From a virus, in IMG/VR virus record IMGVR_UViG_3300037459_000095, positions 1-39,233 of that record: a stretch of 39,233 nucleotides of DNA; one strand, given 5' to 3'. The translations under genes and the position numbers were made by a program. Shown here in pieces: positions 29,360 to 35,168 of this stretch (positions are counted from its first letter, which is position 1; each line of letters opens with the position of its first letter). Under the pieces are notes generated by a model. The model was given only the letters and a program-made list of their open reading frames with translations, had not been told where the DNA came from and ran no database searches.

Positions 29360-29632
29360 ATGGAAAAAAAAGACTTAATTGAAATTATGGGCGATTGCGA
29401 GCCCAGCGGAAAAGGTTTAAATACCATCAATAACACTATTTTTGAAGGGTTGGTAATATTAAACAAGTATTCCTACAGCAGAGTTATCGATGGGGCTGAA
29501 TATAAGGTTCTTTATTCCATACGTATAGATGAAGCTATCAGCAACGGTATTACAAAAAAAGACCTAGAAAAGCTGAGAGCACTTAACTGGACCACTCAGT
29601 ATGAGACCCATTTTGTGTATTTTTTAAATTAA
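29360..29632 (+). CDS. Hypothetical protein (90 aa)
   Basis: It has a mixed fold (GDCEPSGKGLNTINNTIFEGLVILNKYSYSRVIDGAEYKVLYSIRIDEAISNGITKKDLEKL). The ribosome site AAAGGTAAAG lies upstream. Nothing in it matches a family I know. The following 115 nt carry only a doubtful 14-codon frame (29651-29695) and a short spacer. Confidence 0.5.
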   Translation: MEKKDLIEIMGDCEPSGKGLNTINNTIFEGLVILNKYSYSRVIDGAEYKVLYSIRIDEAISNGITKKDLEKLRALNWTTQYETHFVYFLN

Positions 29633-29748
29633 AATAGGAAAAGAGGGTTGATGGCTTGGGCTAGAGAACTTGATGATTTGAGTCAATCAGCTTAATAAGG
29701 TAAAATACAACCTTCACTAACTAAAGGTCTAAAGATGAAGTCGATAAA

Positions 29749-29910
29749 ATGTGCAAATTATCAATCATCAAAAAATGGTGGTTTGTTTCAAAAGATGGAA
29801 AAATCGTCTTATCTGGAATCGGCACATCCACCCAAGCAGCTTTAATTGCAAAGCAGCACGGCTATATTTTGACTGAATTTAACGACCAACTACAACAGGA
29901 TGCCGCATAA
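29749..29910 (+). CDS. Small hypothetical protein (53 aa)
   Basis: ATG 29749 gives the longest frame here (KLSIIKKWWFVSKDGKIVLSGIGTSTQAALIAKQHGYILTEFNDQLQQDAA). The alternative ATG at 29734, in another frame, stops early and is rejected. It overlaps the next gene by one base. Strand-turn-strand-helix order; function unknown. Confidence 0.5.
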   Translation: MCKLSIIKKWWFVSKDGKIVLSGIGTSTQAALIAKQHGYILTEFNDQLQQDAA

Positions 29911-29996
29911 TGCCAACAGGTCAAGATGGCGACACTAAGCCAAAAAACACAAACAAGACAGAACCAAAGCCAGAAAACAAAGACGAGAAAAAGTAA
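29910..29996 (+). CDS. Lys/Pro-rich peptide (28 aa)
   Basis: The product is almost entirely polar (GDTKPKNTNKTEPKPENKDEKK) and likely disordered. It overlaps both neighbours by one base (TAATG), so it is part of the lysis operon. No function recognised; it could be a spacer frame kept for translational coupling. Confidence 0.35.
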   Translation: MPTGQDGDTKPKNTNKTEPKPENKDEKK

Positions 29997-30481
29997 TGTT
30001 TGACGGTATTTGCATATTATTGGTATTGTTCTTGTTTCACAAAGTTGAAGAAGGTTATAGAGATATAGCCTTTTTTGTTTTATGTTTCTTTATTTTGAGT
30101 GATGTTATCTACCATTATTTCTTTTTGGATTTTAGAGCGGCGAATAATTGGGTAATATATTTACTATATAGCGCTGTTAATGTGTGGGTTATTTACAAAC
30201 TCGGCAAATTAATGTCGCCCCTGTTCATAATTAGGGTTTTAAAGGCTAATGTTTTGTTAAATATCGCGATATCTCTTTGGTTTATCTCAACGACAGATGA
30301 CAAAATGATCTATAATGTATACCCATATCTAGCAGGAATTCTTATGGTTCTTGCGTTATCTTTCCTATGGATGGTGAGTTATGGATGTAGACTATTGGTT
30401 AGCAAGGCTCATAATAGAAGTGCTTTCTATCGGCGCGTTCGCCTTTGTTATGGGTTGGAAATGCAAGGGGATGACAGATGA
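29996..30481 (+). CDS. Multi-pass membrane protein (161 aa)
   Basis: There are about four or five hydrophobic segments: residues 1-15, 24-46, 52-70, 76-98 and 108-132. A basic C-terminus follows (LVSKAHNRSAFYRRVRL). Its place just ahead of the holin-like and endolysin genes suggests a lysis role, but holins are usually shorter. It could instead be a superinfection-exclusion protein. Its 3' end overlaps the next frame by about 100 nt. Confidence 0.6.
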   Translation: MFDGICILLVLFLFHKVEEGYRDIAFFVLCFFILSDVIYHYFFLDFRAANNWVIYLLYSAVNVWVIYKLGKLMSPLFIIRVLKANVLLNIAISLWFISTTDDKMIYNVYPYLAGILMVLALSFLWMVSYGCRLLVSKAHNRSAFYRRVRLCYGLEMQGDDR

Positions 30482-30596
30482 CGGAAAACGTCACACTAGA
30501 GACCTTCAAGATTTGGACGAACTCGCAAGACAGGCTCCTAGACCGACACTCGAAGGATATAATAGCGATAGCCTTGGAACAAAAGGAGATCCATAA
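30381..30596 (+). CDS. Small membrane protein overlapping two neighbours (71 aa)
   Basis: The ATG at 30381 has GGATGGTGAG upstream. One membrane segment (LIIEVLSIGAFAFVMGW, residues 10-26) is followed by a polar tail with Pro (LARQAPRPTLEG). It overlaps the upstream gene by 101 nt and the downstream gene by 119 nt in different frames, an arrangement often seen in phage lysis cassettes (nested holin or spanin genes). It could be a small holin or inner spanin. Overlap makes it less certain than its neighbours. Confidence 0.5.
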   Translation: MDVDYWLARLIIEVLSIGAFAFVMGWKCKGMTDDGKRHTRDLQDLDELARQAPRPTLEGYNSDSLGTKGDP

Positions 30597-30870
30597 ACAG
30601 CTTGTTGAAATAGTTGGATTATTTAGAGGGGATATCAATGTCACAAAAAATATGATTGAGCTTCACATTGTTGAATATACCAAAGACCGCGAACAAATCG
30701 ATACCAGATTCACCAACCTTTTCAAACGTCAGAACAAAATAGATAAAATACTCCTTCAAAGGCAAAGCATGTGGATGTTCTTTAAAGGTCTATCGTGGAT
30801 TGCAAAGATTTTTATTATTGCAATCGTAAGTGCTATTGCTGCATCACTTGTTAAATTGGCGTTTATGTAA
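30478..30870 (+). CDS. Holin-like protein with coiled coil and C-terminal membrane segment (130 aa)
   Basis: Residues 8-95 are a charged coiled coil (DRLLDRHSKDIIAIALEQKEIHKQLVEIVGLF, REQIDTRFTNLFKRQNKIDKILLQRQ). A single strongly hydrophobic C-terminal segment (IAKIFIIAIVSAIAASLVKLAFM) follows. This layout matches XhlA-type membrane proteins that act with endolysins. It overlaps the endolysin gene by one base. It is either the holin or a membrane partner of it. Confidence 0.6.
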   Translation: MTENVTLETFKIWTNSQDRLLDRHSKDIIAIALEQKEIHKQLVEIVGLFRGDINVTKNMIELHIVEYTKDREQIDTRFTNLFKRQNKIDKILLQRQSMWMFFKGLSWIAKIFIIAIVSAIAASLVKLAFM

Positions 30871-31184
30871 TGATATTCAAAGACTCAACAATAGGACTAC
30901 AAAGCTTAAAGCCTCAACTACTATTAGCTCTCATAATCGTTGATCAAGTGATGCAGGCAGACGGCCAACAAGCCGTTATTACCTCACTAAACGATGCTAG
31001 ACACTCTAAAACATCTCTTCATTATAACGGCTCAGCGGCAGATTTAAGAAGCCGGTTTTTTGATGATCCTAAATTAATACTTGAATTATGCAAAAAAGCG
31101 TTAGGCAATAATCCAGATTTAGATATGATTTACGAAGGCAATCATTTTCATTTAGAATATCAACCTAAGAGAAAAGGTGAATAA
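30870..31184 (+). CDS. Endolysin, peptidase M15 family (104 aa)
   Basis: The zinc site reads S-L-H51-Y-N-G-S-A-A-D58-L-R and N-H92-F-H94-L-E-Y, with the typical ARHSxxSLH lead-in. These are the VanY/M15 residues His, Asp and His. The protein is a bare catalytic domain with no signal peptide or wall-binding domain, so it needs a holin for export. The enzyme cleaves peptide cross-links in peptidoglycan. It directly follows the holin-like gene. Confidence 0.9.
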   Translation: MIFKDSTIGLQSLKPQLLLALIIVDQVMQADGQQAVITSLNDARHSKTSLHYNGSAADLRSRFFDDPKLILELCKKALGNNPDLDMIYEGNHFHLEYQPKRKGE

Positions 31185-31185
31185 C

Positions 31186-31311
31186 ATGTACGAATCAAAG
31201 CAAGACCAAGACAAACACTACCAGCACCACCAGACAAATCAATACCCCAACCAAGGCACCAATCAGATGGATAGAGCGCTCAAGGAAGCCAGTAAGGACA
31301 AAAAGAAATGA
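31186..31311 (+). CDS. Small Gln/His-rich peptide (41 aa)
   Basis: The ATG at 31186 follows GAAAAGGTG. The product is rich in Gln, His and Lys (SKQDQDKHYQHHQTNQYPNQGTNQMDRALKEASKDKKK), probably disordered. It overlaps the ParB-like gene by 4 nt. Function unknown. Confidence 0.45.
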   Translation: MYESKQDQDKHYQHHQTNQYPNQGTNQMDRALKEASKDKKK

Positions 31312-31658
31312 TTGAGAAGTTTTGCACCATAGAAGAGGGCCAAATGTGCAAGCTAGGAAATAATACTTGGTTTATCGCTCGTTTAATAACATTAGCAAAA
31401 GATTTAAAGCCGTTCGATCTCCCTCTTAAGCACTTAAATGTCTATAACATATTCAATAAATTAACACTTAGGGAGATGGTAATGCACATGAAAGCCGTCA
31501 ATGATGTAGATATGAGTTACCCTATTATCTTGGATGAAGATGGCGAAATAATGGATGGAAGGCATAGAGTTATGAATGCATTGTTAAATAATATTAAATC
31601 AGTGAAGGCGGTTAGATTCGATAAAAACCCCGATCCATGCAGGGTCGAGAGCGATTGA
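31308..31658 (+). CDS. ParB/Srx-like domain protein (116 aa)
   Basis: Residues 70-105 (YPIILDEDGEIMDGRHRVMNALLNNIKSVKAVRF) contain the ParB-like PIxxDxxGxIxDGRHRxxAA signature with the GRHR motif. That motif is used by ParB nucleotide-binding and by some small nuclease or adenylating enzymes. The protein lacks the helix-turn-helix half of partition ParB, so it is not a partition protein. It may modify nucleic acid or protein during late infection. Confidence 0.8.
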   Translation: MIEKFCTIEEGQMCKLGNNTWFIARLITLAKDLKPFDLPLKHLNVYNIFNKLTLREMVMHMKAVNDVDMSYPIILDEDGEIMDGRHRVMNALLNNIKSVKAVRFDKNPDPCRVESD

Positions 31659-31693
31659 AATAAGGTGATATATTCACTAGAGGTTTATTTAAA

Positions 31694-31824
31694 CACTAAA
31701 CACTAAAGACTCTAGAATTGGGAGGATTAAGAAACTCACTTACCAGACCGGTATAAAAGGAAAATACACCTAGAACCAATTGAGCTACTGGAGATTCCCA
31801 AACACATAAACCCTAAACCCTAAA
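31694..31824. repeat. Two tandem heptamer pairs, CACTAAA x2 and CCCTAAA x2
   Basis: CACTAAA is tandemly doubled at 31694-31707, and CCCTAAA at 31811-31824. The shared consensus is C(A/C)CTAAA. AATTGG (31716-31721) pairs with CCAATT (31776-31781) between them. The repeats lie in the 233-nt gap before the second virion-like gene set and could be protein-binding iterons of an origin or regulator. The gap otherwise holds only the promoter next to 31892. Confidence 0.45.
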
Positions 31825-31835
31825 CCATTAGCTGA

Positions 31836-31862
31836 TTTTCATCATGCAAAATGTGTTAAAAT
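31836..31862 (+). promoter_or_regulatory. Extended -10 promoter candidate
   Basis: TGTTAAAAT (31854-31862) fits the extended -10 pattern TGnTAAAAT. The -35 region TTTTCA (31836-31841) is weak and 15 nt away. It is placed to drive the virion-like cluster from 31892. Confidence 0.45.
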
Positions 31863-31891
31863 ACTGTATCAAAACTAGGAGAATGCATTAG

Positions 31892-32527
31892 ATGGCTCTC
31901 GATACTCCAGTATTATTAGACGCACCCTCAGATGCCCTAGGATCGTCTGTTGTTAGTGCAACAATCAATATTCCAGACGGAGCAGCCTGTTTAGTATTTA
32001 TCTTCAACCGTAACACTGGGGTTTCTAATGTCTGCTCCGATAGTTCTGGTTTAACTTGGACTCAATTATTCGCATCGAGTGACCAACGGATCAGGGTTTT
32101 TACATCGACGGGAGACTCTGGAAGCGGATCAACTGTCGTCACAGTCACAAAAACCGGTCCATGTATTTGTCATATTATTAATATTGGTAACGCCTCGCTT
32201 ACGCCTGTTCAAACGAAAGAAATTGTATCAGTTGGCGGGGCTAATAAAACGCTGACTTTTGACAGCTCAATCACAACGGGTAATGCGTTTGTAGGTTATT
32301 TAGGGCATACAGTAGTAAGAACCACCACATCAGATAACAATGAGTTATCAAATGTCACTCTTGCTAGTTCGGCCACTTCCGCTTCTGAGTTCGATACAAC
32401 GGGTTCAACATTATCTTGGACTCATTCGGGAGCGACTTCCGCAGCATTTGGGCTTGAGATAGAAGAGGCCGGCGGCCCTACATTTCAAGCTGCATGGGCA
32501 AGTAATAGTAATAGGATAATACAATGA
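31892..32527 (+). CDS. Beta-rich virion-like protein (211 aa)
   Basis: The protein is Ser/Thr/Gly/Ala-rich and all-beta, with an N-terminal strand pattern (VVSATINIPDGAACLVFIFNRNTG) and the end GPTFQAAWASNSNRIIQ. The C-terminal AWASNSNRII is a short tail motif I know from phage structural proteins. AGGAG precedes the ATG. It overlaps the repeat protein by 4 nt, so the two are translated together. It is probably a fibre or appendage protein added to the P22-like virion; this is inferred. Confidence 0.55.
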   Translation: MALDTPVLLDAPSDALGSSVVSATINIPDGAACLVFIFNRNTGVSNVCSDSSGLTWTQLFASSDQRIRVFTSTGDSGSGSTVVTVTKTGPCICHIINIGNASLTPVQTKEIVSVGGANKTLTFDSSITTGNAFVGYLGHTVVRTTTSDNNELSNVTLASSATSASEFDTTGSTLSWTHSGATSAAFGLEIEEAGGPTFQAAWASNSNRIIQ

Positions 32528-33465
32528 AAAAGAATGTAGCCAGCCAGTCAATTGGCGCTCAGATGATAACAGCTGCTGACGGTACAGCCTTTACAGGCAC
32601 GGTGACGGTTCTAATTACTATTGATAATGGTACTCAATCGGCATCCGGCGGGACAGCTCCAGCACATGAGGGTAATGGATACCATAGCTATACACCAACA
32701 CAAGCAGAAACAAACGGCGACCATTTAGCCTTTACCTGGACCGGCACAGGCGCTATACCCGTAACCATTCAGATGTTCACTCAATTCCCGCAGACGGTAG
32801 ATAACGATACAAAAATATCACTTATCCCAACAACCGCAATGAGAGGTACTGACAACGCTGCTTTAGCTAGTGTGTGTACTGAAACTAGACTACAAGCATT
32901 AACTGACTGGTTAAATGGCGGCAGGTTAGATTTATTATTGGATGCCATACCAACAACGGCTATGCGTGGCACCGATAGCGCAGCACTCGCGAGCGTCTGT
33001 ACGGAGACTAGATTGCAAGCACTTACAGATTGGCTCAATGGCGGCAGACTTGACCTGTTGCTTGATGCAATTCCCACAACTGCAATGCGTGGCACAGACT
33101 CAGCAGCATTAGCGAGCGTTTGTACAGAAACGCGCTTACAGGCTCTCACTGACTGGCTAAACGGTGGAAGGTTAGACCTACTCCTTGACGCTATCCCAAC
33201 TACCGCCATGAGAGGAACAGACAGCGCGCTACTAGCAGTTAACCAAGTCACAGTATCCGATATACTAACCACTCAAATGACAGAGGCATACGCAGCAAAT
33301 GGAGTTGCACCGTCAATGGCGCAATCACTATTTGCAATTCATCAAATGTTGATGGAATTCTCTATTGCTGGAACATCGTACACAGTTAAAAAATTAGACA
33401 GTGCAGCTACAGCATTTGTCGTAACGTTAAATGATGCGACAAATCCAACGGGCAGCACAAGATGA
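32524..33465 (+). CDS. Virion-like protein with 41-residue tandem repeats (313 aa)
   Basis: Residues 1-100 are a beta-sandwich-like domain (DGTAFTGTVTVLITIDNGTQSASGG, YHSYTPTQAETNGDHLAFTWTGTG) as found in phage baseplate and appendage proteins. Residues 101-223 are three copies of a 41-residue unit (IPTTAMRGTD ... DLLLDA), and 224-238 a partial fourth. The C-terminal 75 residues (ILTTQMTEAYAANGVAPSMAQSLFAIHQMLMEFSIAG) are a conserved tail with a helical and a beta part. The repeats probably form a rod that sets spacing between the two ends. The DNA of the repeats is strongly diverged at silent positions. Confidence 0.65.
   Translation: MKKNVASQSIGAQMITAADGTAFTGTVTVLITIDNGTQSASGGTAPAHEGNGYHSYTPTQAETNGDHLAFTWTGTGAIPVTIQMFTQFPQTVDNDTKISLIPTTAMRGTDNAALASVCTETRLQALTDWLNGGRLDLLLDAIPTTAMRGTDSAALASVCTETRLQALTDWLNGGRLDLLLDAIPTTAMRGTDSAALASVCTETRLQALTDWLNGGRLDLLLDAIPTTAMRGTDSALLAVNQVTVSDILTTQMTEAYAANGVAPSMAQSLFAIHQMLMEFSIAGTSYTVKKLDSAATAFVVTLNDATNPTGSTR
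32824..33237 (+). repeat. 123-bp coding tandem repeat, protein-identical but codon-scrambled
   Basis: Copies are at 32824-32946, 32947-33069 and 33070-33192, with a partial copy at 33193-33237. Copies 2 and 3 encode identical 41 residues but differ at 29 of 41 codons, all silently. Copy 1 differs from copy 2 by one residue (Asn/Ser) and about 27 silent codons. The longest shared exact runs are about 11 nt by eye. Confidence 0.95.
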
Positions 33466-33704
33466 GTATCGCGCTGATAGTAACAAGAGGCTATGGTAAT
33501 GGTACTTTAGTTGGCACAATAAAAGATATTGTTTTACGTGGTTATGATATATCAACTGTCATACCGCCAACAGTCCCAATAGCTACCGGGTTAGTTGGCA
33601 TTCAATCTACTGGTAACGGCATCACTAGCAATCAATCGACCGGAAATGGTATAATAGGCAAACAGTCTGCAGGAAACGGTGTTATAGGAAGCGGGAGCCT
33701 TTAA
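33462..33704 (+). CDS. Small virion-like protein with QSTGNG repeats (80 aa)
   Basis: The first 28 residues (ALIVTRGYGNGTLVGTIKDIVLRGY) form a motif I have seen in short phage structural proteins (VTRGYGNGT ... VLRGY). The last 38 contain QSTGNG, QSTGNG and QSAGNG separated by 5-7 residues (with GI-GI-GV turns), a short beta-turn repeat. The three repeats again use different codons for the same residues. It overlaps both neighbours. Confidence 0.55.
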   Translation: MSIALIVTRGYGNGTLVGTIKDIVLRGYDISTVIPPTVPIATGLVGIQSTGNGITSNQSTGNGIIGKQSAGNGVIGSGSL

Positions 33705-34018
33705 TGGGTAGCTTAAATTTTAAAGAGGTTGGTCAGCCGATCAGGATTGATTTTAATGAAGATATCAGCCTGGCAACACCAACGCTCGTTTTAGAGCCCC
33801 AGCTTGGAGTAAAAAAAGACATTACAGACGGCGTAACCATCCCTAACACAACGATTATTGTAGGCAGTCAAACCCTAACCGCCAACGAATATATGGAGTA
33901 TTTCACCAAAGAAGAGGATTTGGATTACGTGGGGCAATGGCGATTTAAAGGCGAGTTAAACTTTAGCTCAACCGACATTAGACAATCTGATTACGAAAGA
34001 TTCACTGTAAAAGCATAA
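33704..34018 (+). CDS. Beta-rich virion-like protein (104 aa)
   Basis: It is an all-beta protein (IRIDFNEDISLATPTLVLEPQ, TIIVGSQTLTANEYMEYFTKEEDLDYVGQWRFKGELNF), in the style of the N-terminal BppU-like domains that attach phage appendages. It overlaps the upstream gene by one base. It probably completes the appendage made by the 31892-33704 genes. Confidence 0.55.
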   Translation: MGSLNFKEVGQPIRIDFNEDISLATPTLVLEPQLGVKKDITDGVTIPNTTIIVGSQTLTANEYMEYFTKEEDLDYVGQWRFKGELNFSSTDIRQSDYERFTVKA

Positions 34019-34030
34019 GGAGAAAGAGCA

Positions 34031-34213
34031 ATGCCAGGCCATACACCCGGAGAGAAGTTAAAAAACAATCCAAAAAAGAATAAAAAAGCAGCAAAACGAG
34101 TCAGCAAAACTATCCGAAAAGAGCGGAAGAAAGGCACGAAGCCCAGCAAAGCTGTAGCTATCGGACTATCAGTCGAAAGGCAACGCAAAAGGAAAGGACC
34201 TACTTTCGAATAA
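34031..34213 (+). CDS. Very basic small protein, DUF6496-like (60 aa)
   Basis: MPGHTPGEKLKNNPKKNKKAAKRVSKTIRKERKKGTKPSKAVAIGLSVERQRKRKG has over 20 Lys/Arg in 60 residues. The opening MPGHTP and the AVAIGLS element are those of a small family common near phage terminase and portal genes. Its charge suggests DNA or RNA binding, possibly during packaging. AAGGAGAAAG lies before the ATG. Confidence 0.7.
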   Translation: MPGHTPGEKLKNNPKKNKKAAKRVSKTIRKERKKGTKPSKAVAIGLSVERQRKRKGPTFE

Positions 34214-34262
34214 CATAACACAACTTATCGCACAGTTTAGAGGCGCAGAGGAGAAAACGGTT

Positions 34263-34481
34263 ATGATCAAAGCACTATCAAATTTATCCATCAGCTTATT
34301 ATCATTGGCTGGCTGGATTTATCTTATATCCCTTATTCTACTATTAACTAGTTGTGCTACTAACAAACCTTCACTCCAAGAAGTCGAACGCTTATGCAGC
34401 ACAGGCCACGTAGGAAACTACCACTATTCAGACGATGAGAGTAATATGCGGATAAACTGCCAAGGGGGTAAGAATGGATAA
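34263..34481 (+). CDS. Putative lipoprotein (72 aa)
   Basis: A hydrophobic signal (SISLLSLAGWIYLISLILLLTSC) ends in the lipobox LLTSC followed by ATN, so lipidation is likely. The 40-residue mature part is polar, with two Cys (Cys54 and Cys68 counted from the start). It could be an outer-membrane spanin (Rz1-like) that completes lysis, but its distance from the endolysin (3 kb) and lack of Pro-rich content argue for a different role. Confidence 0.55.
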   Translation: MIKALSNLSISLLSLAGWIYLISLILLLTSCATNKPSLQEVERLCSTGHVGNYHYSDDESNMRINCQGGKNG

Positions 34482-34653
34482 CGTAGACTATTCACTAGAT
34501 TTCAGGATAAAAGAAAAACTTAGAAAGGATATGTTGCATACTCTACATATGGGATATATTCACCACACACCATTAGGAAGCAGCGCAGCCAAAGGCCATC
34601 TAATGAGCGGTAGAGAAATCAACATACTGGCTAGACGGGTAGAAGATGAATAA
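34474..34653 (+). CDS. Hypothetical protein (59 aa)
   Basis: ATG 34474 overlaps the lipoprotein stop. The product is charged and His-rich (RIKEKLRKDMLHTLHMGYIHHTPLGSSAAKGHLMSGREINILARRVEDE). It overlaps the next gene by 8 nt. Function unknown; its place suggests the packaging operon. Confidence 0.5.
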   Translation: MDNVDYSLDFRIKEKLRKDMLHTLHMGYIHHTPLGSSAAKGHLMSGREINILARRVEDE

Positions 34654-34894
34654 CACAGAGAATCTACCACAGACCGACACAACACAAGAGATAGGAGAGG
34701 CATTAGCCGAAAAGGTCGCATTCCTATGCAATACTCTTAAGATGGTCGATAAGGAACCTAAAGTAGTTTACCAGGAAAAATCTAATCGAGTTAAAATCAC
34801 TTGTGATAATGAGAAATGCTTCCTAAGTTTCCATAGTTACAAACAATGGGATGAGATTATCGATAGATTTACTAATAGGTTATGTGATGGCTAA
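34646..34894 (+). CDS. Hypothetical protein upstream of small terminase (82 aa)
   Basis: The protein is acidic at the N-terminus (TENLPQTDTTQEIGEALAEKVAFLCNTL), then strand-rich (VVYQEKSNRVKITCDNEKCFLSFHSYKQW). It overlaps the terminase start by 8 nt. No family recognised. Confidence 0.5.
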   Translation: MNNTENLPQTDTTQEIGEALAEKVAFLCNTLKMVDKEPKVVYQEKSNRVKITCDNEKCFLSFHSYKQWDEIIDRFTNRLCDG

Positions 34895-35168
34895 GACACG
34901 CGCACAAGAAAACAGAGCCATACGTCAAGAGGCTTTGAGAGAGCAATTATCTGCTCAGGGTCATGTCCAGCATATTATTGAAATATGTAAAGAATTGAAT
35001 GAGCTAACTACTAAATTAGAACCTTCTGATATAACAAGAAAAAAGATAGTGATTGATACCAAATTATCACTGCTTAAAAAATACCTCCCAGACCTTAAAG
35101 CGGTAGAGCATTCAGGTCCAGACGGCGGCCCTATGCAGTTTGAAGAATGGTTGGAAAATCTTGAGTGA
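34887..35168 (+). CDS. Small terminase subunit
   Basis: ATG 34887 is chosen over the longer in-frame start at 34851, which lies deep in the previous gene. The 93-residue protein opens AKTRAQENRAIRQEALREQLSAQGHVQHIIEICKEL, the EALREQLSxQGHVQHV signature of a podoviral TerS family. It continues with a helical hairpin and ends LKAVEHSGPDGGPMQFEEWLENLE, the usual linker to the large subunit. It recognises the packaging start (pac) and stimulates TerL. The pac site often lies in this gene. Confidence 0.85.
   Translation: MAKTRAQENRAIRQEALREQLSAQGHVQHIIEICKELNELTTKLEPSDITRKKIVIDTKLSLLKKYLPDLKAVEHSGPDGGPMQFEEWLENLE

Noticed and set aside
29651-29695. 14-codon frame (MAWARELDDLSQSA)
   Set aside because: The short length and the distance from the next gene give too little support, although a weak ribosome site (AAAGAGGG) is present.
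31308-31658. ParB partition protein suggesting a plasmid-like prophage
   Set aside because: Only the small GRHR nucleotide-binding half is present, without a DNA-binding domain, and there is no ParA or centromere-like repeat.
31811-31824. CCCTAAA repeats resembling a plant-type telomere
   Set aside because: Only two units, in a phage intergenic region beside a variant heptamer; chance or a protein-binding repeat is far more likely than eukaryotic DNA.
32781-33272. Minus-strand open frame of 163 codons across the tandem repeat
   Set aside because: It is the shadow of the repeated coding unit on the plus strand. It has no ribosome site, and its length comes from the repeat.
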